14,748 bases of DNA from Acidobacteriota bacterium (GCA_013698055.1 JACCVS010000784.1:1-14748), one strand, 5' to 3'. Positions 1-7,761 are shown, numbered from the stretch's first letter. Numbers and translations are program-made. Notes: a model not told the origin generated them from the letters alone.

Positions 1-273
1 GGCAAAGAATACAATCAGGGCGTCGCTTACCTGGACGACGGCACGATGGTTGTCGTGGACAACGCGCGTAAGCTCATCGGCAGGAACGCGGAAATCGCCG
101 TCACGAGCGTACTGCAAACGACAGCCGGAAAAATGATCTTCGGGCGATTGTGGGAAGATGCAGATAACGGCGCGAGCGATCCGCGCGTCAACGGCACGCG
201 CCGCCCGCAGCAACAGCCGCAACCGGTGCGCGACATTCGCCCCGCGCCAGCCCGCATCAGCGACGAAGTGTGA
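1..273 (+). CDS. PIN/TRAM domain protein (YacL-like), C-terminal fragment
   Basis: This is the last 90 residues of a gene that begins before the window. The visible part reads as a TRAM domain, a small beta-barrel RNA-binding module: a GVAYLDDGTMVVVDNARKLIG core (residues about 7-27), then a beta-rich stretch ending in TAGKMIFGRL (about 41-50). A Pro/Gln/Arg-rich, probably disordered tail follows. Proteins with this C-terminus usually carry an N-terminal membrane segment and a PIN nuclease-like domain, as in Bacillus YacL, and YacL is likewise encoded just upstream of ispD-ispF in Firmicutes; that neighbourhood supports the call. The PIN domain itself is not in view, so nuclease residues cannot be checked. 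The TGA stop is the first element of a sequence shared with the end of the permease gene at 6752 (TGAARAGCAGTGG), so the downstream repeat begins at the stop codon. Confidence 0.75.
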   Translation, partial: GKEYNQGVAYLDDGTMVVVDNARKLIGRNAEIAVTSVLQTTAGKMIFGRLWEDADNGASDPRVNGTRRPQQQPQPVRDIRPAPARISDEV

Positions 274-277
274 AAAG

Positions 278-365
278 CAGTGGTCAGTGGTCGGTGGTCA
301 GTGGTCAGTAGAAACCGGATTCGTTTTGATTTTAGCTGACCGCCGACCACTGACCACTGACCACT
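278..365 (+). repeat. Inverted heptamer array R1 (AGTGGTC type)
   Basis: The left arm (278-312) holds tandem heptamers of CAGTGGT, one unit reading CGGTGGT and the last degenerate. The right arm (338-365) holds GACCGCC followed by three GACCACT units, the reverse complement. The two arms can form a stem of about 30 bp around a loop of roughly 25 nt. The array fills the gap between the upstream stop and ispD; its right arm ends 4 nt before the ispD ATG. There is no T-run after it, so it does not look like an intrinsic terminator. R2 (3948) and R3 (6760) are the same type. Confidence 0.9.
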
Positions 366-369
366 ATTT

Positions 370-1056
370 ATGAACATTGCGATCATCGCTGCTGCCGGGC
401 AGGGCACGCGGTTGGGCGGGAAGCGCGCCAAGCAATTTCTCGAACTCGCAGGCGTTCCCGTCATCATTCACACGCTCAAAAAATTCGAGCAATGCGCTGA
501 AATTCAGGAAGTCGTCGTGGTCTTGCCTGCGCCGGATGCTGCCGGGTTTCTTGAGTTGGCCGGAAAATATGAATTGCGTAAGTTGGCGCGCGTCGTGATG
601 GGCGGGGCAACACGCGCCGAATCAGTCTGGCGCGGGCTGCAATCCGTGCGCGCCGAAACCGCCGAGATAATTGCCGTGCATGACGGCGTGCGTCCCTTCG
701 TCACCCCGGAGGACATCGCACGGACGGTGCGCGCAGCAGAAATAAGCGGCGCTGCCATCCTCACGGCGGCGGCTGTAGATACAATTAAGGAAGTAGAAAA
801 TCACAGAATCATGCGAACGCTTGACCGCGCACGCATTCGACGCGCTCTCACGCCGCAGTGCTTTCGCTACGACCTACTGTGCCGCGCCTTCGAGCAGTGG
901 CCTGAGCTAATCGTCAACGCGACCGACGACAGCTCTCTGGTCGAAGCGCTCGGCGTAACAGTCACCAGCGTTGAAGGCAACTCACGCAATGTCAAGATCA
1001 CGTGCCCGGAAGATATAGCGTGGGCTGAAATTATGCTGCGAGACTTCAAAGATTAG
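370..1056 (+). CDS. ispD: 2-C-methyl-D-erythritol 4-phosphate cytidylyltransferase
   Basis: This enzyme couples CTP and MEP to give CDP-methylerythritol, the third step of the non-mevalonate isoprenoid pathway, in the cytoplasm. The 228-residue length is normal. Visible family motifs are the nucleotide-binding loop AAAGQGTRLGGKRAKQF (residues 7-23, with the expected basic residues R14 and K21), GGATRAESV (78-86), the signature VHDGVRPF (103-110), RTLDRARIRRALTPQCF in the middle, ATDDSSLVE, and the C-terminal VEGNSRNVKIT segment. The ATG follows the R1 array by 4 nt and no Shine-Dalgarno sequence is visible. The next gene is ispF, the usual partner two steps later, separated only by array R6. 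The stop TAG contributes its AG to the first heptamer of R6. The identification is secure. Confidence 0.96.
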   Translation: MNIAIIAAAGQGTRLGGKRAKQFLELAGVPVIIHTLKKFEQCAEIQEVVVVLPAPDAAGFLELAGKYELRKLARVVMGGATRAESVWRGLQSVRAETAEIIAVHDGVRPFVTPEDIARTVRAAEISGAAILTAAAVDTIKEVENHRIMRTLDRARIRRALTPQCFRYDLLCRAFEQWPELIVNATDDSSLVEALGVTVTSVEGNSRNVKITCPEDIAWAEIMLRDFKD

Positions 1057-1119
1057 TCCAAAGTTCAAAGTCCAAAACGCGCCGTTGATTTTGGATTTTG
1101 AACTTTAGACTTTGGACTT
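1055..1119 (+). repeat. Inverted heptamer array R6 (AGTCCAA type)
   Basis: The left arm is AGTCCAA, AGTTCAA, AGTCCAA (1055-1075). The right arm is five units, TTGATTT, TTGGATT, TTGAACT, TTAGACT, TTGGACT (1085-1119), the last three matching the reverse complement of the left units. The loop is only about 9 nt around ACGCGCCG. The first unit begins inside the ispD stop codon (TAG) and the last ends directly at the ispF ATG, so the array fills the junction exactly. The 14 nt before the stop (1041-1054, AGACTTC AAAGATT) look like two further degenerate units inside the ispD coding end. Confidence 0.87.
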
Positions 1120-1596
1120 ATGTATCGTATTGGCACCGGACATGACACACATCGGTTGGTGGAAGGGCGTCCGCTCGTTTTGGGCGGGGTGCTGGTCGAA
1201 TCCGAGCGTGGCGCTGAGGGGCATTCAGATGCGGATGCGCTGGCTCATGCTATTGCCGATGCTATTCTTGGCGCATTGTGCGAGGGCGATCTGGGAGTTC
1301 ATTTCCCTGACCGCGATCCGCAGTGGAAGGATGCTGACAGTCTTGATTTGCTGGCGCGGGTGATGTGGCTGGCGAAGGAGCAGGGCTGGCGCGTCGTCAA
1401 TGTGGATTCGACCGTGATGCTTGAGCGCCCGCGTCTACGACCGTTTGTGCAGGAGATGCGGGAGAAGTTGGCGCAGACGTTGAACGTCGAGCCTGCGTGC
1501 GTGAGCGTGAAGGCGAAGACAGGCGAAGGGCTTGATGCCGTCGGTCGCGGGGAGGCCGTGACCGCACAGGCAGTGATTTTATTGACGCGCGTTTAA
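1120..1596 (+). CDS. ispF: 2-C-methyl-D-erythritol 2,4-cyclodiphosphate synthase
   Basis: IspF converts CDP-methylerythritol 2-phosphate into methylerythritol cyclodiphosphate with release of CMP; it works as a cytoplasmic homotrimer with a metal at each active site. The 158-residue length is typical. The metal ligands expected for the family are present: D9 and H11 in GTGHDTHRL, and H43 in GHSDADALAHAIADAILGAL. The substrate-loop motif GDLGVHFPD is at about 56-64, and the C-terminal VSVKAKTGEGLDAVGRGE segment is also typical. The ATG abuts the last TTGGACT heptamer of array R6 with no space for a Shine-Dalgarno sequence, so initiation must be coupled, structure-dependent or SD-independent. 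The stop is followed after 5 nt by the phosphorylase gene. The identification is secure. Confidence 0.97.
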   Translation: MYRIGTGHDTHRLVEGRPLVLGGVLVESERGAEGHSDADALAHAIADAILGALCEGDLGVHFPDRDPQWKDADSLDLLARVMWLAKEQGWRVVNVDSTVMLERPRLRPFVQEMREKLAQTLNVEPACVSVKAKTGEGLDAVGRGEAVTAQAVILLTRV

Positions 1597-1601
1597 GGGG
1601 G

Positions 1602-2927
1602 ATGGGTTTGAGACCGCAGGACGTGATACGCAGGAAACGCGATGGCGGCAGCCTCTCGCGCGAGGAGATTGCGTTCTTCGTTGACGGTGTGACGCGGGGC
1701 AGCATGGCCGACTATCAGTCGTCCGCATTGCTGATGGCAATTTATCTCAACGGCATGAGCGCCTCAGAGATGGCGATGCTGACGGACGCGATGCTTCATT
1801 CGGGCGAGGTGCTGAATTTCTCAGACATCTCGAAGCCAAAAGTTGACAAGCATTCGACGGGTGGCGTTGGCGATAAAACCTCACTCATCCTGGCTCCGCT
1901 TGTCGCTGCCTGCGGTGCATCTGTTCCGATGATCTCGGGACGTGGTTTGGGGCATACGGGCGGCACGCTCGACAAGCTGGAATCCATCCCCGGTTATCGC
2001 GTGCATCTCTCGCTCGCAGAGTTTCGGGTGATTCTTGACCGAATAGGTTTTGCCATGATGGGGCAGACCGCCGAGATTGCGCCTGCTGACAAAAAGCTCT
2101 ACGCGTTGCGCGACGCGACCGCGACAGTTGAAGCAATCCCGCTCATCGTTGCTTCTATCATGTCGAAGAAGTTGGCGGCGGGGCTGGATGCGCTCGTGCT
2201 TGATGTGAAGACCGGCAGCGGGGCTTTCATGTCGAACGAGGATGATGCAAGGAATCTGGCACAGGCTCTCGTCTCGACCGGCAATTCGTGCGGAGTTCGC
2301 ACCGAAGCCCTGTTGACGGACATGAGCCAGCCATTGGGACGCGGCGTCGGGCACGCTATCGAGGTGCGCGAGTGCATTGAGATTTTGCGAAACGAAGTGA
2401 ACCAAGGCGTGCGCCCCGTGATGGAGTTATCGCTTGAACTGGCTGCGCGCATGATTGCTATCTCCTGCATCGAATCGTCACTTGAAGCGGCGCGCGAGAA
2501 AATCCAACTCGCACTCACGTCAGGCGCGGCGCTTGAGTGCTTTCGCCGGAACGTCGAAGCGCAGGGTGGCGACCCGGCTGTCTGTGACGAACCCGCGCGA
2601 CTTCTTCCTTTGACACCGCACGAGGTTAAGGTAGAATCCACGCGCACCGGATTTATCACAGGAATTAATGCGGCTGAGATAGGGCGCGCAATCGCCTCAA
2701 TTGGCGGAGGCCGAACGCGCATCGAAGACGCGATTGATCCCGGCGTTGGTTACGCAGCCGAAAGCCGGATTGGCGGTGAGGTAAAGGCAGGCGAGGCTCT
2801 AGGATTGCTCTACTGCCGCGAGCTTGGGCAGGCGCAAACAGCTTCAGAGCGCATCCGGGCTGCGTACATAATTGGTGACGAACCTACATCCGCCCCCAGA
2901 CTGATTAAGGAAGTTATTACAGCATGA
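1602..2927 (+). CDS. pdp: Pyrimidine-nucleoside (thymidine) phosphorylase
   Basis: The enzyme performs phosphorolysis of uridine, deoxyuridine and/or thymidine to base plus (deoxy)ribose 1-phosphate. The 441-residue length fits the nucleoside phosphorylase-II family. The N-terminal helical domain starts QDVIRRKRDGGSLSREEI. The phosphate-binding KHSTGGVGDKTS segment is followed by the family signature SGRGLGHTGGTLDKLESIPG. The middle and C-terminal parts (AIPLIVASIMSKKLAAG, LVLDVKTGSGAFM, and GGGRTRIEDAIDPGVGY) also match. Whether thymidine (deoA-like) or all pyrimidine nucleosides (pdp-like) are used cannot be told from sequence alone. The AAGGGGG tract (1595-1601) directly touches the ATG at 1602, whereas a TTG at 1608 lies 6 nt from it and would give the family-like N-terminus MRPQDVI; TTG 1608 is a strong alternative start. 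The last 4 bases (ATGA) overlap the next gene. Confidence 0.94.
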   Translation: MGLRPQDVIRRKRDGGSLSREEIAFFVDGVTRGSMADYQSSALLMAIYLNGMSASEMAMLTDAMLHSGEVLNFSDISKPKVDKHSTGGVGDKTSLILAPLVAACGASVPMISGRGLGHTGGTLDKLESIPGYRVHLSLAEFRVILDRIGFAMMGQTAEIAPADKKLYALRDATATVEAIPLIVASIMSKKLAAGLDALVLDVKTGSGAFMSNEDDARNLAQALVSTGNSCGVRTEALLTDMSQPLGRGVGHAIEVRECIEILRNEVNQGVRPVMELSLELAARMIAISCIESSLEAAREKIQLALTSGAALECFRRNVEAQGGDPAVCDEPARLLPLTPHEVKVESTRTGFITGINAAEIGRAIASIGGGRTRIEDAIDPGVGYAAESRIGGEVKAGEALGLLYCRELGQAQTASERIRAAYIIGDEPTSAPRLIKEVITA

Positions 2928-3949
2928 ATCAGACTCGTCTCTGGACATATCCGGCAGTTGTCTGTGCGCTTGCGCTCCTGCTCGTCGTCGGGTCTGGCTG
3001 TAACATGGGGGCGAGGAGCGAGGCGGATAAAAACAAAGTTCACGTCGGGATTGTTTTCGACATCGGCGGCAAAGATGACCGCTCGTTCAATGCTTCCGCG
3101 TGGGAAGGCGTCAAGCGCGCGGCGAAAGATTTCCCGATTGTCCTGCGCGACGTAGAGCCGGGCGACGCGACTTCGGTCGAGCCTGCCATCCGCGCCTTCG
3201 CAGAGCGTAATTACGATCTGGTGATCGGCGTCGGGTTTGAACAGATGCCAGTCGTGGAACGAGTCGCCAAAGATTATCCCAATGTCAACTTTGTCATCAT
3301 AGACGGCGTGATTGATCTGCCCAACGTTACGTCCCTCGTCTTCAAGGAGCATCAAGGCTCTTACCTTGTCGGGATGATCGCGGCCATGAAATCACAAACC
3401 GGCACCGTTGGCTTTATCGGTGGCATGGACATTCCCTTGATTCACAAATTCGCAACCGGCTATGCGGAGGGCGCACGCTCCATCAATCCGAACGTTCGAG
3501 TGCTCGAAAATTATGTCGGCGTAACTCCAGCGGCGTGGAACAATCCCGGACAGGGTAAAGAACTGGCGGTCGCGCAGATCGGCAAGGGCGCTGACGTGAT
3601 TTTCACGGCGGCGGGCAACTCAGGACTCGGTGCATTCGATGCCGCAGAGCAGAACAACAAGTTCGTGATCGGTGTGGACTCGAATCAAAACTGGGTCAAG
3701 CCCGGATTCGTCCTCACCAGCATGATCAAGCGGATTGATAATGCCGTTTATCTGACTGTCAAGGAGCGTGTGGCAGGGCAATTCAAAAGCGGCGTTCACG
3801 TTTACGGCCTTGAGAACGACGGCGTGGGCTACGCTGTTGATCAGTATAACGAAAAACTGATTCCGCCCGAGATGATTCAAAAGGTCGAAGCAGCTAAACA
3901 AGAGATCATCAACGGAAAGATTCAAGTCACCGACGCGATGGCGAAATAG
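2924..3949 (+). CDS. BMP/PnrA-family nucleoside-binding lipoprotein
   Basis: This is the probable substrate receptor of the ABC importer that follows. The start overlaps the phosphorylase stop (ATGA), with AAGGAAG (2907-2913) 10 nt upstream. A hydrophobic signal (residues 11-25) ends in VGSGC26, a lipobox-like site; G at -3 is less usual than L or V. The mature part shows the basic membrane protein fold: DIGGKDDRSFNASAWEG (the nucleoside-contacting stretch of PnrA/TmpC and BmpA proteins), IGVGFEQMPVVERVAKDYPN, VFKEHQGSYLVGMIAA, TVGFIGGMDIPLIHKF, ADVIFTAAGNSGLGAFDAA and IGVDSNQNWVKPG. Family members studied bind purine or mixed nucleosides, and the salvage enzymes encoded around it support nucleosides here. 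The stop TAG is embedded in the first heptamer of array R2. Nucleoside specificity is inference; the family call is secure. Confidence 0.93.
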   Translation: MNQTRLWTYPAVVCALALLLVVGSGCNMGARSEADKNKVHVGIVFDIGGKDDRSFNASAWEGVKRAAKDFPIVLRDVEPGDATSVEPAIRAFAERNYDLVIGVGFEQMPVVERVAKDYPNVNFVIIDGVIDLPNVTSLVFKEHQGSYLVGMIAAMKSQTGTVGFIGGMDIPLIHKFATGYAEGARSINPNVRVLENYVGVTPAAWNNPGQGKELAVAQIGKGADVIFTAAGNSGLGAFDAAEQNNKFVIGVDSNQNWVKPGFVLTSMIKRIDNAVYLTVKERVAGQFKSGVHVYGLENDGVGYAVDQYNEKLIPPEMIQKVEAAKQEIINGKIQVTDAMAK

Positions 3950-4011
3950 TGGTCAGTGGCCGGTGGCCAGTTAAAAGCTGACTCCTACTTACCACTGACC
4001 ACTGACCACTG
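3948..4011 (+). repeat. Inverted heptamer array R2 (AGTGGTC type)
   Basis: The left arm is AGTGGTC, AGTGGCC, GGTGGCC (3948-3968) followed by AGTTAAAA; the right arm is ACCACTG three times (3991-4011). The stop codon of the lipoprotein gene (TAG, 3947-3949) is made partly from the first heptamer, and TTTT separates the last heptamer from the ATG of the ATPase gene. The loop begins AGTTAAAA as in R3. An open frame from 3956 runs through the array into the ATPase, but it would only translate repeat sequence. Confidence 0.9.
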
Positions 4012-4015
4012 TTTT

Positions 4016-5530
4016 ATGCTTGAGCTACGCAACATAACCAAACGGTTCGGCGACGTGCTGGCGAACGACCATGTGAGTATCATGGTCAGGGCGGGAACAA
4101 TTCACGCCATTGTGGGCGAGAACGGTGCGGGCAAGTCAACCGCGATGCGTATCGCTTATGGCTTCTACACGGCTGACGAAGGCGAGATCGTGGTTGAGGG
4201 CGAAGCGCAACGGATAGCGACGCCGCACGATGCCATTGCGCTCGGCATCGGTATGGTTCACCAGCATTTCATGCTAGTCGAGACGATGACTGTCGCCGAA
4301 AACATCGTACTTGGCGCTGAGCCGGGAGCGGCAACTTCACTTGATTTGCGCGGAGCCGGAACACAGATTCGCTCTCTCTCGCAGGAGTTCGGATTATCCA
4401 TTGACCCGGACGCTATCATCGAGAGTTTATCGGTCGGGCAGCAGCAGCGCGTCGAGTTGCTCAAAGCCCTTTATCGTCAGGCGCGACTCTTGATTCTGGA
4501 TGAGCCGACTGCCGTGCTGACGCCGCAGGAAGTTGAAGAGTTCTTCACCATCCTGCGCCGGATGCGCGAGCAGGGAAAAACGGTCGTCATCATCACGCAC
4601 AAGCTCGCCGAAGTTCTGGCAATCTCCGACGACGTGACCGTGATGCGCGATGGCCGCGTCGTCGGACAGGTCAAGACCGCGGAAACGAATGCAGCCGAGT
4701 TGGCACGCTTGATGGTCGGGCGCGACGTGTTGTTGCGAATCGAGAAGACTGCGGCGAGCGCAGAAGGTGAGACTGTCCTCAGCGTGCGCGAGTTGGCGAT
4801 GACGGCGAAGGATGGAACGCGACGATTGGACGGAGTTTCGTTTGAGGTACGGGCAGGCGAGATTGTCGGCATCGCGGGTGTGGAAGGGAACGGCCAGACG
4901 GAGTTGATAGAAGCCCTGGCCGGATTGATTCTTCCTCCTGCTGTGACCGGCGCGGTCGAATTAGCTGGGCGCGACATCACCAAAACCAACGCGCGCAGGC
5001 GCAAAGAGATGGGCATCGCGCACATCCCCGAAGACCGCCACCGGCGAGGGCTGCTATTAGATTTCGACCTAGCGGAAAACTCGATTCTCGGTGTTCATTA
5101 TCGCCGCCCGGCGGTCGCACATTTGGGTGGTGTGTGGATGGATAACACTGCCATCCGCGAGCGAGCCGAGCAGGTCATTAAGGATTTCGACGTGCGCCCG
5201 GCAAACCCGGACTTGCCCGCCCGCGCGCTCTCAGGCGGCAACCAGCAGAAGCTAATCATCGGGCGCGAGTTTGATCTTCGTCCAAAACTTCTTCTCGTTT
5301 CGCAGCCGACTCGCGGCGTGGACATCGGCGCAATCGAATTCATCCATCGCAAGCTCGTCGCGCTGCGTGACGAGGGCTGTGCCGTGTTGCTTGTGTCCGC
5401 AGAACTTGAAGAAGTAACGGCACTGTCCGATCGCCTGCTGGTGATTCACAATGGCCGTATCGTCGGTGAAGTTGACCCACAGATCACGAGTCCCGAAGAG
5501 ATCGGATTGCTGATGACCGGGGGACACTGA
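4016..5530 (+). CDS. Nucleoside/sugar ABC transporter ATP-binding protein, two fused domains
   Basis: This 504-residue protein holds two ATPase domains and powers the importer formed with the lipoprotein receptor and the two permeases. Domain 1 has Walker A GENGAGKS (residues 34-41), a Q-loop in GMVHQHFM, signature LSVGQQQRVE, Walker B LLILDEPTA and the switch histidine in IITHKLAE. Domain 2 has a degenerate Walker A (GVEGNGQTE), signature LSGGNQQKL and an altered Walker B in LLLVSQPTRGVD. That asymmetry is normal for the RbsA/NupO-type family, where only the first site is canonical. The start at 4016 is chosen because M-LELRNITKRFG is the normal N-terminus and upstream sequence is the R2 array. 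There is no Shine-Dalgarno. Nucleosides are the likely substrate from the BMP receptor and salvage neighbours (compare Bacillus NupNOPQ). The function is secure and the substrate is inferred. Confidence 0.95.
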   Translation: MLELRNITKRFGDVLANDHVSIMVRAGTIHAIVGENGAGKSTAMRIAYGFYTADEGEIVVEGEAQRIATPHDAIALGIGMVHQHFMLVETMTVAENIVLGAEPGAATSLDLRGAGTQIRSLSQEFGLSIDPDAIIESLSVGQQQRVELLKALYRQARLLILDEPTAVLTPQEVEEFFTILRRMREQGKTVVIITHKLAEVLAISDDVTVMRDGRVVGQVKTAETNAAELARLMVGRDVLLRIEKTAASAEGETVLSVRELAMTAKDGTRRLDGVSFEVRAGEIVGIAGVEGNGQTELIEALAGLILPPAVTGAVELAGRDITKTNARRRKEMGIAHIPEDRHRRGLLLDFDLAENSILGVHYRRPAVAHLGGVWMDNTAIRERAEQVIKDFDVRPANPDLPARALSGGNQQKLIIGREFDLRPKLLLVSQPTRGVDIGAIEFIHRKLVALRDEGCAVLLVSAELEEVTALSDRLLVIHNGRIVGEVDPQITSPEEIGLLMTGGH

Positions 5531-5538
5531 CTAAAGGC

Positions 5539-5631
5539 AGAATTCAGGAGTCAGAATCCAGAATCCAGAATAAGAACAAAAGCGGTTTCCGCCTTTTTAT
5601 TCTGGCTCCTGACTTCTGGATTCTGGATTCC
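5539..5631 (+). repeat. Inverted heptamer array R4 (AGAATCC type)
   Basis: The left arm is AGAATTC, AGGAGTC, AGAATCC, AGAATCC, AGAATAA (5539-5573). The right arm is ATTCT, GGCTCCT, GACTTCT, GGATTCT, GGATTCC (5599-5631), which pairs with the left arm allowing G-U and a few mismatches. The loop contains AAAAGCGG-TTT-CCGCCTTTTT (5578-5598), a small GC hairpin followed by five T, resembling a weak intrinsic terminator or attenuator nested inside the long hairpin. The right arm ends 10 nt before the permease ATG, the widest gap of the six arrays, and that gap (TAAATTAATA) has no Shine-Dalgarno. Confidence 0.85.
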
Positions 5632-5641
5632 TAAATTAATA

Positions 5642-6754
5642 ATGCACCTTCTTCGCGAAATCCTGTTTCCGCTCATCGCCGTGCTGGCGGCCTTCGTCGT
5701 CGGCGGAATTATCGTGCTGCTCATTGGCGGCGACCCCATTGAGACATACAAGCTGCTGATCGGCAGCGCGCTCTCGTGGCCGGATGGCATCGGCTTCACG
5801 CTGTTCTATGCGACACCTTTGATTTTTACGGGGCTGGCGGTGTCCGTTGCGTTTCGGTGCGGACTGCTCAACATCGGAGCCGAAGGCCAACTTTACATCG
5901 CGGCTTTCGTCACGGCGTGGATTGGAATCACGTTTGCGAATCTTTCAGGCTGGTTTCTCATTCCGCTCGCCTGCATCGGGGCAATCTTGAGTGGGGCGGC
6001 TTGGGGAGCGATACCCGGCGTATTAAAAGCGAAGTTCGGCTCGCACGAAGTCATCAACACGATCATGTTGAACTTCATTGCCATCGCTCTTGTCAGCTAT
6101 TTCACGCAGTATCACTTCAAAGCTCCGGGCGATCCGATCATGCAGACGATTCCCATCGGGCGACAGGATGTCCCGGCGGGCATGGAAGCTCTCAAAGGAC
6201 TCAACGCGCACATCCCGCGATTCGGCGATTTCATTCCCGGCTTTCCCCAGTACATTCCTCTGAATGTCGCTTTCATCCTCGCGCTCGTCGTCTGCGTGCT
6301 GGTCTATATCTTCCTCTGGCGGACGAAGTGGGGGTATGAGATACGCGCGACTGGCGCGAATCCTACAGCCGCCGAGTATGGCGGAATTTCCGTGAAGAAG
6401 CAGATCGTGCTGGCGATGGCTGTCTCAGGCGGACTGGCCGGAATGGTCGCCATCAACGAAGTGCTGGGCTACCGCTATCGCTACTACGAAGGATTTTCTG
6501 CGGGAATCGGCTACGGATTTACGGGAATCGCGGTTGCGCTTCTTGGGCGCAATCATCCGTTCGGTGTGGTGCTGGCGGCGCTTCTCTTTGGCGCGCTGAC
6601 TCGCGGCGCGCTGTTCGTTGACATCTTTACAGATAACGTCTCGAAAGATTTGGTGCAAGTGCTTCAAGCGATAGTCATTCTCTTCGTGGCCGCCGAAGCG
6701 TTGTTTCGCGGTCCATTCTCCAGATGGGGCTTATTGAAGCGGTCGAAACTGTGA
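5642..6754 (+). CDS. ABC transporter permease 1 (nucleoside importer, NupP-like)
   Basis: An integral membrane subunit of 370 residues from the BPD_transp_2 (branched-chain amino acid/ribose/nucleoside) permease family. Hydrophobic segments run from the N-terminus (LLREILFPLIAVLAAFVVGGIIVLLIGG) to the C-terminus (VLQAIVILFVAAEALF), about ten in all. Family hallmarks are GLAVSVAFRCGLLNIGAEGQLYIAAF near residues 60-85, the GSHEVINTIMLNFIA segment, and the cytoplasmic coupling region GYEIRATGANPTAAEYGGISV that contacts the ATPase. A soluble loop at about 160-205 (GDPIMQTIPIGRQDVPAG onward) corresponds to the extended periplasmic loop usual in the larger of the two permeases. It pairs with the smaller permease at 6847. 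The ATG at 5642 follows array R4. Its stop TGA begins a stretch shared with the sequence at 271. The family is secure; the nucleoside substrate is from context. Confidence 0.93.
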   Translation: MHLLREILFPLIAVLAAFVVGGIIVLLIGGDPIETYKLLIGSALSWPDGIGFTLFYATPLIFTGLAVSVAFRCGLLNIGAEGQLYIAAFVTAWIGITFANLSGWFLIPLACIGAILSGAAWGAIPGVLKAKFGSHEVINTIMLNFIAIALVSYFTQYHFKAPGDPIMQTIPIGRQDVPAGMEALKGLNAHIPRFGDFIPGFPQYIPLNVAFILALVVCVLVYIFLWRTKWGYEIRATGANPTAAEYGGISVKKQIVLAMAVSGGLAGMVAINEVLGYRYRYYEGFSAGIGYGFTGIAVALLGRNHPFGVVLAALLFGALTRGALFVDIFTDNVSKDLVQVLQAIVILFVAAEALFRGPFSRWGLLKRSKL

Positions 6755-6758
6755 AGAG

Positions 6759-6842
6759 CAGTGGTCAGTGGTCGGTGGTCAATGGTCAGTTAAAAACTGA
6801 TTTCTCTGGCTACTGACCACCGACCACCGACCACTGACCACT
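6759..6842 (+). repeat. Inverted heptamer array R3 (AGTGGTC type)
   Basis: The left arm is AGTGGTC, AGTGGTC, GGTGGTC, AATGGTC (6760-6787) then AGTTAAA. The right arm is GACCACC twice and GACCACT twice (6815-6842). From the stop codon TGA at 6752 it matches R1 (from 271) at 29 of 30 positions, so the shared unit includes the stop codon of two unrelated genes. GGTT separates the last heptamer from the permease 2 ATG. The loop starts AGTTAAAA like R2. Confidence 0.9.
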
Positions 6843-6846
6843 GGTT

Positions 6847-7719
6847 ATGAAAAACATATTCACCTTTGCGCTACTTGCCTCGATGCTGCGGCTGGCGACG
6901 CCGCTGATATTAGCTGCGCTGGGCGGTCTTTATTCAGAGCGGGCGGGCATCATTAACATCGCGCTCGAAGGCTTGATGCTGGCTGGCGCGTTCACTGCGG
7001 CAACAGTGACTTACTATTCACGTAATCCGTGGGTCGGGCTGCTGGCGGCAATGGCAGCGGGCGTCGTTGTCGCGAGTATTCACGCAGTCGCGTGCATCAG
7101 GTATAAGGCCGATCAGGTCGTGACGGGAACGGCCATCAACATTCTTTTCCTCGGCGTGCCTGCTTTGTTAAGCGGCGCGCTCTTTGATTCCACCGGGGCA
7201 ACGCCGCAGATTCCGCGAGAGGATTTGCTTCAATACGCCCCGATGGTAATTGCTTTTCTCCTTGTCCCTCTGACATGGTACGTGCTTAATCGCACGCCGT
7301 TCGGATTGCGCTTGCGCGCTGTCGGCGAAAACCCCGAAGCGGCAGACACGGCTGGCATCAGCGTGGCGAAAGTCAGGTATACGGCTGTGCTGTTGTCGGG
7401 CGCGTTGGCGGCGATGGGCGGAGCTTACCTTTCTATCGGGCAATCGTCGTTGTTTACGCGCAACATGACAGCCGGAAGGGGATTTATCGCGCTGGCTGCT
7501 TTGATCTTCGGCAAGTGGCGACCCGTGCAGACGTTGCTCGCCTGTCTCTTCTTCGGGTTGGCCGAGGCAGTGGCGATACAGATGCAGGGAGTCGGGAATA
7601 TCCCGGTTCAATTTATCCAGATTATTCCTTATGTGCTGACGGTAATTGTGCTGGCGGGCTTCATCGGTTTATCTCGCGCGCCGCGCTCTCTGGGCATTCC
7701 GTACCAGAAGGAGAGATAA
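6847..7719 (+). CDS. ABC transporter permease 2 (nucleoside importer, NupQ-like)
   Basis: The second membrane subunit of the importer, 290 residues, same family as permease 1 but without the long periplasmic loop. The N-terminal segment ASMLRLATPLILAALGGLYSERAGIINIALEGLMLAGAF carries the family pattern of Ser-Glu-Arg-x-Gly-x-x-Asn-Ile-x-x-Glu-Gly between two membrane helices. The coupling segment FGLRLRAVGENPEAADTAGISV (about 155-176) matches that of permease 1. GYA-type ends are replaced here by GLSRAPRSLGIPYQKER, a basic cytoplasmic tail. About eight hydrophobic helices are visible. It would form a heterodimer with the 5642 permease. The ATG is 4 nt from the R3 array and has no Shine-Dalgarno. 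The next gene, purine nucleoside phosphorylase, follows after about 40 nt without a heptamer array. Confidence 0.93.
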   Translation: MKNIFTFALLASMLRLATPLILAALGGLYSERAGIINIALEGLMLAGAFTAATVTYYSRNPWVGLLAAMAAGVVVASIHAVACIRYKADQVVTGTAINILFLGVPALLSGALFDSTGATPQIPREDLLQYAPMVIAFLLVPLTWYVLNRTPFGLRLRAVGENPEAADTAGISVAKVRYTAVLLSGALAAMGGAYLSIGQSSLFTRNMTAGRGFIALAALIFGKWRPVQTLLACLFFGLAEAVAIQMQGVGNIPVQFIQIIPYVLTVIVLAGFIGLSRAPRSLGIPYQKER

Positions 7720-7761
7720 GAAGTCATCACCACATCATTCAGGAATTTGCTTTCATACAAT

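Noticed and set aside
278..365. CRISPR array or tRNA-like element at the repeat junctions
   Set aside because: Units are 7 nt without unique spacers, and the arms are inverted; no cas genes and no cloverleaf.
27..467. Minus-strand frame of 146 residues over the first junction
   Set aside because: It reads through array R1 (SGQWSVVGGQ and TTDHRPLTT are translated heptamers) and lies antisense to the TRAM and ispD genes; no family features.
1881..2405. Minus-strand frame of 174 residues inside the phosphorylase gene
   Set aside because: It is antisense to a well-conserved gene, with no recognisable domain; typical shadow in GC-rich coding DNA.
3956..4015. Upstream extension of the ATPase gene (20 extra residues)
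   Set aside because: The extra residues are translated R2 repeat; ATG 4016 gives the normal ATPase N-terminus.
4859..5345. Degenerate second ATPase domain read as gene decay
   Set aside because: The altered Walker A (GVEGNGQTE) and SQPTRGVD are normal for the second domain of this RbsA/NupO-type family.
7747..7761. TTG start five codons upstream for the purine nucleoside phosphorylase
   Set aside because: AGGA lies only 2 nt before it and no conserved sequence is added; ATG 7762 preferred, though not decisively.
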